Origin: an uncultured Bacillota bacterium
GTDB taxonomy: Bacteria > Bacillota > Clostridia > Christensenellales > Pumilibacteraceae
Direction: 5' to 3'
DNA: 64,000 nt
Assembly (NCBI GenBank): GCA_949294845.1
Contig: CASFJH010000070.1
Location: 1 to 64,000, forward strand
The stretch's first letter is position 1, and each line of letters starts with the position of its first letter. Positions 55,154 to 62,267 of the stretch are shown here, piece by piece. Both the position numbers and the translations under genes were made by a program. The notes beneath the pieces were generated by a model. The model was not told the DNA's origin. It ran no database searches and saw nothing but the letters and a program-made list of their open reading frames with translations.

Positions 55154-55183
55154 ATTATATCACACCATCCGCGTAAAAAGCAA
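55154..55183 (-). promoter_or_regulatory. Extended -10 promoter of the AraC gene, placed for leaderless mRNA
   Basis: Minus strand: -35-like TTGCTT (55183-55178), 18-nt spacer, TGA then -10 TATAAT (55159-55154). Six nucleotides separate the -10 from the ATG at 55147. Geometry is identical to the promoter at 1999-2028. Confidence 0.6.
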
Positions 55184-55322
55184 GATTTTTCGGCTATATA
55201 TGCATATTAGTCTGATTTGGAATTTGAATATAGACAAATTTACCCGTTTATGATACTTTACGCTATATTCGCGCGGCGTAAACTGTGGTACAATTATAGC
55301 AGTAACGACGGGAGGTCGGATA

Positions 55323-56024
55323 ATGAGAGTACTGGCTGTAGGAGCGCATCCGGACGATGTTGAGATAGCGTGTTCTGGAACATTGGCAAAGTGTATAAAA
55401 AGGGGAGATAAGGTCGTCGTGTGTCACGTTTCCAGCGGAAACCTCGGCCATGTGGTAATTCCGCCCGACGAACTGAGAGTAATACGCGCCGGAGAGGCGA
55501 AAAAAGCCGGCGGTATGATAGGGACGGAAGTTATATGGGGCGGCTTCGACGATCTGGATATTTTCGATAACAATAAAGAAGCGCGCGACAAAATGGTGGA
55601 TGTGATAAGATATGCGGATCCCGATTTTATTATCACCCATGCCCCGGACGATTATATGCCGGATCACACGGCGGTTTCGCGGCTCGTTTTCGACGCGAGC
55701 TTTACCGCGACGCTGCCCAATTATCCTGCAAAGCACAAGGCGGCAAAGCTTGTACCCATTTATTATATGGATACGCTTGCAGGCGTCAATTTCAATCCGA
55801 CCGAATACGTCGATATTACGGAAGAAATAGACTTGAAAATCAGTATGCTCGAATGTCACGAAAGCCAGTTGGTGTGGATGCGCGAGCACGACGGCATAGA
55901 TTTCGCCGATATGGTGAAAACTTGTTCGCGCTATCGCGGATACCAGTGCGGAGCGGGGTACGCCGAAGGCTTCAGACAGTGTCAGGCGTATCTTAAGGGA
56001 ACCGCCAAGCGGCTGCTGCCGTAA
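55323..56024 (+). CDS. PIG-L family deacetylase (LmbE-like)
   Basis: A 233-residue zinc-dependent N-deacetylase. The metal motif is GAHPDDVEIACSGTLA (HPDD near residue 9), and a second histidine site is APDDYMPDHTAVSRL. Family members remove acetyl groups from GlcNAc-type substrates, including bacillithiol and mycothiol precursors and free N-acetyl sugars. GGGAGG lies before ATG 55323. It heads a same-strand set with NagB-like, PfkB and aldolase genes, pointing to N-acetyl amino-sugar breakdown here rather than thiol synthesis. Confidence 0.9.
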   Translation: MRVLAVGAHPDDVEIACSGTLAKCIKRGDKVVVCHVSSGNLGHVVIPPDELRVIRAGEAKKAGGMIGTEVIWGGFDDLDIFDNNKEARDKMVDVIRYADPDFIITHAPDDYMPDHTAVSRLVFDASFTATLPNYPAKHKAAKLVPIYYMDTLAGVNFNPTEYVDITEEIDLKISMLECHESQLVWMREHDGIDFADMVKTCSRYRGYQCGAGYAEGFRQCQAYLKGTAKRLLP

Positions 56025-56120
56025 ATGCGATAAGGCGGCGGTCAGCAGGAATTTAAGGCTGAAAGCCTTGTCGGATATGAATTATGTCTGACACAATACG
56101 TTGAAATTATGGAGGAACAT

Positions 56121-57065
56121 ATGAATTTTAATTCTACGGTTAAGGGCAGTCTGCTCGAAGGTTTCTATCCTGAGGGATGGGATTTTGAAAAAATAGACGG
56201 ATGCTGCGCCGACGGTCCCGAAAAGACCACGCAAAGGCAGCCTTTCTGGAACAGCGGCTTCAGTCCGGTCGAGTGCGGTTCGGTTGCGGAATTTGACGTG
56301 AAAATGGGCCACGAGATCGCCAACGAAATCAGAAAGGCCGCCGAACAGGGGCATGAGCTGGCGTTCATTCTGCCCGTCGGGCCAATGGGAATGTATAAGT
56401 GGGCCGTGTACTTTTTAAAGGAATGGAACGTCTGCTGCAAAAACGTCTGGTGTTTCAATATGGACGAATGGGCCGACTGCGACGGCAACACGATAAAGGG
56501 CGAGGCGTCTTTCGAAAACGCCATGAAAACGGCGTTCTACGATCCGCTCGGCAGCCTTACCGTGCCTGAGAGCCAACGTAATTTCGCCACTAAAGACAAT
56601 CTGCCGTCATATCCGCAAAAGATAGCCGCCCTTAAAAAAGACGGAGCGAAGCTGGTATTGGTTTACGGCATAGGCAGGATGTGCCACATAGCGTTCTGGG
56701 AGCCGCATTTCGGTTCGGAGTTCGATTCGGACGAGGAGTGGCGTAAACAGAATTACCGTTTGGGCGCCAAACTCCACCCGCTCACTATAGAACAGAACGC
56801 GATCACTTCTTTCCGCAGCCGCACGAGCCTCGTGCCGTGCCGCGCTAATACGATAGGTCCAGGCCTCATGCTGCAGGCCGATTACGCGATAGGAGGTGCC
56901 GACGGAGCCCTCTCTCGCGGAATGCAGTGGCAGGGCATGAGCTTCTGCATGACTCTGCGGTACGGACCTACGCGGTTTGTTCCGTCAAGCTATATACCCA
57001 CGCTGCCCGGCAAACTGTTCTATCTTAAAGAGCTTGCCGGCCCGTTGTGTCCCGACGTAAACTGA
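56121..57065 (+). CDS. NagB-like glucosamine-6-phosphate deaminase family protein
   Basis: A 314-residue protein with the NagB fold landmarks: [13 protein letters not shown] (phosphate loop, near residue 85), CFNMDEW (Asp115, matching the general-base Asp of NagB) and [13 protein letters not shown] (183-195). In E. coli NagB the last motif is GxGxDGHIAFxEP; here the Asp of the Asp-His-Glu set is Met187, while His189 and Glu194 remain. It is longer than NagB (about 260 residues), mostly through an N-terminal extension. GGAGG at 56111-56115 selects ATG 56121 over ATG 56109. Its stop overlaps the kinase start (TGATG). The substrate may be an unusual amino-sugar phosphate or free amino sugar. Confidence 0.82.
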   Translation: MNFNSTVKGSLLEGFYPEGWDFEKIDGCCADGPEKTTQRQPFWNSGFSPVECGSVAEFDVKMGHEIANEIRKAAEQGHELAFILPVGPMGMYKWAVYFLKEWNVCCKNVWCFNMDEWADCDGNTIKGEASFENAMKTAFYDPLGSLTVPESQRNFATKDNLPSYPQKIAALKKDGAKLVLVYGIGRMCHIAFWEPHFGSEFDSDEEWRKQNYRLGAKLHPLTIEQNAITSFRSRTSLVPCRANTIGPGLMLQADYAIGGADGALSRGMQWQGMSFCMTLRYGPTRFVPSSYIPTLPGKLFYLKELAGPLCPDVN

Positions 57066-58024
57066 TGAAAGGCATAATGGTCGCGGGCAGTATGCTCGTC
57101 GATAATATATGCGAGATAGGCGCTTATCCTAAAGCCGGAGAACTTGCCGGAATAACCGGCTTCAGCCGCGCGCCGGGCGGATGCGTGCCTAACGTAGCCG
57201 CCGATCTTAAGGCGCTTTCCCCGTCTGTCGGAGTTTATGCCGCCGGTAGAGTGGGACGGGACGAGGCCGGCGCGTTCCTCGTTGATTTTCTGAGCGGACT
57301 TGGGATAGACGTAAGCGGAGTGATCGCTTCGGACGCGCCCACAAGCTTTACAGAAGTTATGAGCGTCAAAGGCGGACAGCGCACGTTTTTCACTTATGCC
57401 GGCGCTTCGTCCCATTTCGGGGCGGGCGATATCGACTTTGATAAAACCGATGTGGAAATGCTCCATCTGGGATATCTGCTTCTGCTGGATAAAATCGACG
57501 CAGGCGACGGAGAAAAGATACTTCGTGAAGCAAAAAAGCGCGGGATCAGAACTTCTGTGGATATGGTGACGTCGGCGGACAAAAGCTGCGAAAAAGCCGT
57601 ACTATGTCTGAAATACGTCGATAACCTGATAATAAACGAGACCGAAGCAGCGCGGCTTGCCGGCACGGAAGAGGGCGATATCGTCAAAGCTGCTTACCGG
57701 TTGAAAGAGCTTGGCGTAAGCGAGCGCGTCATAATACATATGCCCGAAGCGGCGGTCTGTGTTTCGGACAGCGGCTGCGCGAAGGTCGCGTCGCTCGATT
57801 TGCCTGCAGGCTACATCAAGGGAACTACCGGTGCGGGCGACGCGTTTTGCGCCGGAGCGCTGATCGGTATCTACGAAGGCCTCGACGACCGAGCCATGCT
57901 CGCTTTCGCTTCTTGCGCGGCAGCGGCGGCGCTGGGCGCAGCCGACGCGACGAGCGGACTCGGCAATCGCGCGTGCGCGGATATTATGGCGGAAAAATTT
58001 CAAAGGAGAAAATTATGCTTGTAA
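57065..58024 (+). CDS. PfkB-family sugar kinase
   Basis: A 319-residue ribokinase-fold kinase. It shows GSMLVDNICEIGAYPKAGELAG and FSRAPGGCVPNVAADL at the N-terminus and GTTGAGDAFCAGALIG with the catalytic Asp near residue 260. The set with a NagB-like deaminase and a class II aldolase fits a tagatose-6-phosphate or fructose-6-phosphate-type kinase, but specificity cannot be read. The ATG overlaps the upstream stop, and the end overlaps the aldolase start by 10 nt. Confidence 0.88.
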   Translation: MKGIMVAGSMLVDNICEIGAYPKAGELAGITGFSRAPGGCVPNVAADLKALSPSVGVYAAGRVGRDEAGAFLVDFLSGLGIDVSGVIASDAPTSFTEVMSVKGGQRTFFTYAGASSHFGAGDIDFDKTDVEMLHLGYLLLLDKIDAGDGEKILREAKKRGIRTSVDMVTSADKSCEKAVLCLKYVDNLIINETEAARLAGTEEGDIVKAAYRLKELGVSERVIIHMPEAAVCVSDSGCAKVASLDLPAGYIKGTTGAGDAFCAGALIGIYEGLDDRAMLAFASCAAAAALGAADATSGLGNRACADIMAEKFQRRKLCL

Positions 58025-58851
58025 ATCTTAACGACGTGCTACAAAAAGCGCGCGAAGAAAAATATGCGGTGGGACTGTTCAATACCATCGACACCGATAT
58101 GCTGCAGGGAGCCATAGAGGCCGCCGAGCAGCTACGCTCGCCCATAATAATAGGCACGGCCGAAATTCTGCTGCCTTACGGCGAGCTCAGGCTGATAGCG
58201 CCTTCAGTCATCTCGGCCGCCGAGCGCGCAAGCGTTCCGGTAGTCGTGCATTACGACCACGGCCTTACATTCGAGAGATGTATGGAAGCGCTCTCGCTGG
58301 GATTTACTTCGGTCATGTTTGACGCCTCGTCCGTTCCGTTTGACGCCAACGCGGAGCAGACGCGCGAAATAGTTAAAATCGCCCATGCGTTCGGCGCGTC
58401 GGTGGAGGGCGAAATAGGTCACGTCGGCGAAGCCGCGGCAGGCGACGAACTGGCGACAGACGCCTATACTACGGTCGACGAGGCCGTTTCGTACGCGGAA
58501 AAGACCGGCGTTGACGCTCTGGCGGTTGCTATAGGCACCGCGCACGGCGTGTACAAATCGAAGCCTGAACTCAATCTGGACAGACTTAAAGCGCTGCGCG
58601 GCGCACTCGGCACTCCGCTCGTACTGCACGGCGGCAGCGGACTATCCGAGCAGAATTTTAAAAACGCGATATCGAACGGCATTTCCAAAATAAACATCTT
58701 CACCGATCTTTGTCTCGCCGGATGCGACGCTATGAAAATGGAAACGGAAAAAGGTTCGGGGTATCTTGACATACGCGCCGCAAGGGTGGATAAATTCCGC
58801 GCTACGGTGGCGGAAAAGATAAAGCTGTTCGGCAGCGCAGGCAAAGCCTGA
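58015..58851 (+). CDS. Class II fructose/tagatose-bisphosphate aldolase family protein
   Basis: A 278-residue zinc aldolase of the FbaA/GatY/KbaY family. It has VVHYDHGLTFE (catalytic Asp and zinc His near residue 82), VEGEIGHVGE, IGTAHGVYKSKPELN and LHGGSGLS. These enzymes split fructose- or tagatose-1,6-bisphosphate to DHAP and glyceraldehyde-3-phosphate. AAAGGAG lies before ATG 58015, inside the kinase end. It completes the downstream end of the presumed amino-sugar route. Confidence 0.9.
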   Translation: MLVNLNDVLQKAREEKYAVGLFNTIDTDMLQGAIEAAEQLRSPIIIGTAEILLPYGELRLIAPSVISAAERASVPVVVHYDHGLTFERCMEALSLGFTSVMFDASSVPFDANAEQTREIVKIAHAFGASVEGEIGHVGEAAAGDELATDAYTTVDEAVSYAEKTGVDALAVAIGTAHGVYKSKPELNLDRLKALRGALGTPLVLHGGSGLSEQNFKNAISNGISKINIFTDLCLAGCDAMKMETEKGSGYLDIRAARVDKFRATVAEKIKLFGSAGKA

Positions 58852-58869
58852 CGGTTTCGTTTAAAGAAT

Positions 58870-58901
58870 GAGCGTTTTAATAAATAAAACGCTCTTTTTT
58901 T
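58870..58901 (+). terminator. Intrinsic terminator after the aldolase gene
   Basis: GAGCGTTTT (58870-58878) pairs with AAAACGCTC (58886-58894), followed by seven T. It separates the aldolase set from the phosphodiesterase. Confidence 0.85.
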
Positions 58902-58931
58902 GCGCGTTTCGCAAAAAATACCGTTAAGAAG

Positions 58932-58960
58932 TTGATATATCGCTCCAAAAGCATTATACT
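58932..58960 (+). promoter_or_regulatory. Promoter of the phosphodiesterase gene
   Basis: -35 TTGATA (58932-58937), 17-nt spacer, -10 TATACT (58955-58960). The 100-nt leader contains two CGGCGCCG copies about 65 nt apart that could pair. Confidence 0.65.
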
Positions 58961-59067
58961 GGATAAAAACTACGGCGCCGCGCGGTAAAAGACGCGCTTC
59001 AGTCAGAGCGGAATATCGGAAATCAACGCTTGAAAGCGCTGTCGGCGCCGGCGTTCAGGGGTGTTTT

Positions 59068-60342
59068 ATGAAAACAAGAACAGTCGTTTTGTCGGAGGAC
59101 GCGTTGACGGACGCGGATATGCCATATCTTAAAACTCTGCCCAATTTCAGAAAATATATTGACGGCGGAGCCGAAATAAAGCATATCAAGTCCATATACC
59201 CCACCATAACTTACCCGTGTCATACCACTATCGCCACGGGAGTTTATCCGTCGAAACACGGCGTGCTTAACAATATGCCGTTTTATTTGCCGGGGGCCAA
59301 AGACGTGCCGTGGCTGTGGTATCACGATGCGGTCAAAGTTCCCGACATATTTACCGCCGCAAAAAATGCCGGTTATACGACTGCGGCCGTGTTCTGGCCG
59401 TGCACTGGCAATCATCCGGATATAGACTGGCTGATCGACGAGATATGGTCGTCGGCAACGGTTTCGGGACGCGAGGCGTTTAAAGCTTCGGGTACGAGCG
59501 ATGAGCTTATGCGCGAAGTTGTTGAAAAGTACGATTCTTTTCCCGAAAGGCACCATCCGGAGGCTGATACGTTCGTGCTTGAATGCACGGCGGAAATAAT
59601 ACGAAGATACCGCCCCGAGCTGCTTATGCTTCATCCGGCGCAGATAGACAGCTACAGACATTCTTACGGCGTTTACAGCGCACAGGCATCGCAAGGGATA
59701 AGAGAAGCAGACGAGCACATAGGAATTATCGGCCGCGCACTCGAAGAGAGCGGGCTTATCAAGTCGACTAATTTTGTGCTGACGAGCGATCATGGGCTTA
59801 TGGACACCGACCGAATATATTCTCCCAACGCGGTTTTAAAAAAAGCCGGACTCATAACGGTAGAAAACGGGGCGATAAAGGACTGGACGGCAGTCTGTAT
59901 TTCGGCCGGTATGAACGCTTTGGTATACGTCAAAAACAGAGACGCCGCAACGCTGGCAAGAGTGAGAGCCGCGCTTCGGGAGACGATAGGCTGCGGAGTC
60001 GGAGAGATTTACGACGCCGAACAGGCGGCGGCGCTCGGGCTGTCCGGAGATTTTTCGTTTGCCTTGGAGTCGGATGGCATTACCGGTTTTGACGACGATT
60101 GGAATGAAGGCTACAAATCGTTTGCGCCTAAAGATTTCAGGTTGTCGCGCGCCACGCACGGATACAGACCGGAAAAGGGCCCTATGCCCGTATTTTACGC
60201 AAAGGGGCCGTCCTTTTCTGCCGTTTCGCTGAATTATGCGTCGTTGGTGGACGAGGCGCCTACTTTGGCCGCGGCTATGGGATTTGAGATGCCGGTAACC
60301 GACGGAAAAATAATTAAGGAAATTCTGTCGGAACCGAAGTAA
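59068..60342 (+). CDS. Alkaline phosphatase-superfamily phosphodiesterase/nucleotide pyrophosphatase-like
   Basis: A 424-residue type I phosphodiesterase-fold protein. The nucleophile region is SIYPTITYPCHTTIATGVYPSKHGVLNN (Thr nucleophile), and metal-site motifs are HPAQIDSYRHSYG and LTSDHGLMDTDR. No signal peptide or membrane helix is evident, so it may act in the cytoplasm. It has its own promoter after a terminator, but could still serve the neighbouring sugar route by cleaving a phosphodiester-linked or nucleotide-linked sugar; this is inference. Confidence 0.85.
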   Translation: MKTRTVVLSEDALTDADMPYLKTLPNFRKYIDGGAEIKHIKSIYPTITYPCHTTIATGVYPSKHGVLNNMPFYLPGAKDVPWLWYHDAVKVPDIFTAAKNAGYTTAAVFWPCTGNHPDIDWLIDEIWSSATVSGREAFKASGTSDELMREVVEKYDSFPERHHPEADTFVLECTAEIIRRYRPELLMLHPAQIDSYRHSYGVYSAQASQGIREADEHIGIIGRALEESGLIKSTNFVLTSDHGLMDTDRIYSPNAVLKKAGLITVENGAIKDWTAVCISAGMNALVYVKNRDAATLARVRAALRETIGCGVGEIYDAEQAAALGLSGDFSFALESDGITGFDDDWNEGYKSFAPKDFRLSRATHGYRPEKGPMPVFYAKGPSFSAVSLNYASLVDEAPTLAAAMGFEMPVTDGKIIKEILSEPK

Positions 60343-60428
60343 TCCTGCGGATCGGCCGGCGGATTTTATTCACGGGCGTTAATAACGGTTAAAAGTCCTG
60401 AAATATACAAATAAACCGTAATTGCGGT

Positions 60429-60467
60429 AGAACCGTCGCATTTTGTCAGTGCGGCGGTTCTTTTTTT
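60429..60467 (+). terminator. Intrinsic terminator after the phosphodiesterase gene
   Basis: A 12-bp stem with one G-U pair (60429-60440 with 60450-60461), 9-nt loop, followed by seven T. Confidence 0.85.
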
Positions 60468-60516
60468 ACGGGCGGACAAATATATTTAAATTATAAGCGC
60501 CGGATTAAGAAACCGG

Positions 60517-60555
60517 CGACAAAAACAGATAGTTGGCGACACAAGTCGACAAAAT
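60517..60555 (+). promoter_or_regulatory. Helically phased CGACA repeats, possible Spo0A-like boxes
   Basis: CGACA occurs at 60517, 60537 and 60547, i.e. on one DNA face with 20- and 10-bp spacing, 40-75 bp upstream of the deacetylase ATG. The last copy (GTCGACAAA) matches the reverse of the 0A box TTTGTCGAA at 8 of 9 bases. Regulator identity is inference. Confidence 0.4.
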
Positions 60556-60593
60556 CGCTGTTTTAAAATACGGTATTATAGGAGAGTAAGCCG

Positions 60594-61370
60594 ATGCGGT
60601 TTTTACTTGTAAAGAAAAAACGGCTTCTTGCGGCAGTGCTTGCCGCTGCCGTTATGATTGCGGCTATGACGGCAGTAGGCCTTACCGGCGCGGCAAAAGT
60701 GTATAACGGCAAAACGGTGCGCAAGCTTCCGATTTACTCCGTCGAGACTGAGGAGAAAGTCGTGGCGCTGTCGTTTGACGCCAGCTGGGGCGCGGATAAA
60801 ACGCTGGATATACTCAACGTTCTGGAAAAATACGATATAAAAGCGGATTTCTTTATAGTCGGTTTCTGGGCGGAGGATTATGCCGATAAGCTCAAAACTC
60901 TGTCGGACAGCGGCCGCATAGAGATAGGCACCCACTCGAACACGCATCCGCATATGCCCAAACTGAGCAAAAGCCAGATGGAGCTGGAGCTTACGACATC
61001 GTGCAATATAATCGAGAACGTGACAGGCAAGAAACCCGAACTGTTCAGGGCTCCGTTCGGAGATTATTCCGACGCGCTTCTCGAAACTGCCGAATCGCTC
61101 GGACTGTATACCGTTCAGTGGGACGTCGATACTCTCGACTGGAAAGGGCTTAAAGCGACGGAAATAGCTCAGCGCGTTTTAAGCAAAGCGGTAAACGGCA
61201 GCATAGTGCTCATGCATAACGACGGGGAACACACCGTCGAAGCGTTGCCGCTCATAATAGAGGGGCTGAAGAACAAGGGCTTTACCTTTAAGACGATAGG
61301 CGAACTTATTTACCGAGAAAACTACACTATCGATCATACGGGCAGGCAAATAAAAAACAAAGCGGGCTGA
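60594..61370 (+). CDS. Polysaccharide deacetylase family protein (PdaB-like)
   Basis: A 258-residue CE4/NodB-fold protein with an N-terminal signal anchor (LLAAVLAAAVMIAAMTAVGL, about residues 12-31), so it acts outside the membrane. NodB motifs are VALSFDASWG (motif 1; the usual DD pair is DA), GTHSNTHPHM (motif 2 metal histidines), FRAPFGDYSD (motif 3) and WDVDTLDW (motif 4). The DA variant occurs in sporulation-type PdaB proteins. AGGAG lies before ATG 60594. A role in peptidoglycan or spore cortex modification is plausible. Confidence 0.9.
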   Translation: MRFLLVKKKRLLAAVLAAAVMIAAMTAVGLTGAAKVYNGKTVRKLPIYSVETEEKVVALSFDASWGADKTLDILNVLEKYDIKADFFIVGFWAEDYADKLKTLSDSGRIEIGTHSNTHPHMPKLSKSQMELELTTSCNIIENVTGKKPELFRAPFGDYSDALLETAESLGLYTVQWDVDTLDWKGLKATEIAQRVLSKAVNGSIVLMHNDGEHTVEALPLIIEGLKNKGFTFKTIGELIYRENYTIDHTGRQIKNKAG

Positions 61371-61397
61371 ATTTGCCGCCCGCTGACGGAGGAACAC

Positions 61398-62063
61398 ATG
61401 AACGAAGAGAACTACTCGCAGAACAACAAAGTTTTTCTTACCGGTACGGTGACGGAAGATCCCGCGTTTTCGCACGAACTGTACGGCGAAGGCTTTTACT
61501 GCTTCAAGCTGGAAGTGCCGAGACTGTCCGAACAGACCGACGTTATACCCGTAACTGTTTCCGAAAGACTTATAACGGACGGGCTGAAGGCCGGCGATAA
61601 GATAGCCGTGCACGGGCAGTTCCGCAGCTATAACAAGCTGGTCGAAGGCAGGAGCAAGCTTATGCTGACGGTATTCGCGCGCGATCTCAGCAAAGACACA
61701 AGCGAGAACGTGAACCCTAATTCCGTTGAGCTGACCGGCTACATATGCAAGCAGCCGGTATACCGTACTACGCCGTTCAACCGTGAAATATGCGATCTTT
61801 TAGTGGCGGTAAACCGCGCTTACGACAAAGCCGATTATATTCCGTGCATAGCGTGGGGACGCAACGCGAGGTTTGTGCGAACGATCGATGTAGGACAGCG
61901 CGTAAGGCTGTCCGGTAGGATACAGAGCCGCATATACAACAAGAGGCTGACCGACGATACCGTCGAAGCGCGCGTGGCATACGAGCTTTCGGTGTCGAGA
62001 ATAACCACCGAGGACAGAGCGGCATTTAAAACTTCCCAAGTCAACAGCGAAAACGTTCAGTAA
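61398..62063 (+). CDS. Tandem OB-fold single-stranded DNA-binding-like protein
   Basis: A 221-residue protein with two SSB-like halves (about 8-100 and 105-205): VFLTGTVTEDPAF...KIAVHGQFRSYN and VELTGYICKQPVYRT...VRLSGRIQSRIY. The second half has RTTPFNREICDLLVAVNR and IPCIAWGRNA, very like the core of bacterial SSB, while the first is more diverged. It lacks the acidic SSB C-terminal tip. A role in DNA or replication is probable; it is a paralogue rather than the main SSB. GGAGG lies before ATG 61398. Confidence 0.78.
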   Translation: MNEENYSQNNKVFLTGTVTEDPAFSHELYGEGFYCFKLEVPRLSEQTDVIPVTVSERLITDGLKAGDKIAVHGQFRSYNKLVEGRSKLMLTVFARDLSKDTSENVNPNSVELTGYICKQPVYRTTPFNREICDLLVAVNRAYDKADYIPCIAWGRNARFVRTIDVGQRVRLSGRIQSRIYNKRLTDDTVEARVAYELSVSRITTEDRAAFKTSQVNSENVQ

Positions 62064-62093
62064 ATTTCAAAAAAAGCGATCGCTTCAATATTG

Positions 62094-62120
62094 AAATCCG
62101 GTACAATTCCGGATTTTTTT
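62094..62120 (+). terminator. Intrinsic terminator after the SSB-like gene
   Basis: AAATCCGG (62094-62101) pairs with CCGGATTT (62109-62116), running into seven T. Confidence 0.8.
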
Positions 62121-62195
62121 ATACCGTTATGCGAAAATCTGAACGATTACCAAAACGCAGAAAAACGGTTTAATGAGATTTTAATGATTTTTACC

Positions 62196-62225
62196 TTGAC
62201 TATCTTCCGCGCTTGGTGATATACT
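62196..62225 (+). promoter_or_regulatory. Extended -10 promoter of the glycosyltransferase gene
   Basis: -35 TTGACT (62196-62201), 18-nt spacer ending in TGA, -10 TATACT (62220-62225). An ATG lies exactly 6 nt after the -10 (62232), as in the two leaderless candidates. Confidence 0.65.
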
Positions 62226-62231
62226 TATATC

Positions 62232-62267
62232 ATGACAACCAAGGATAGGATTAATGGAATTATTTAA
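62232..62267 (+). CDS. Possible leaderless 11-codon upstream ORF
   Basis: ATG 62232 begins MTTKDRINGII and stops at 62265-62267, in a different frame from the glycosyltransferase whose ATG at 62254 it overlaps. It stands 6 nt after an extended -10, so the mRNA could start on its A. It may be chance; the AAGGATAGG inside it serves as ribosome site of the next gene. Confidence 0.3.
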   Translation: MTTKDRINGII

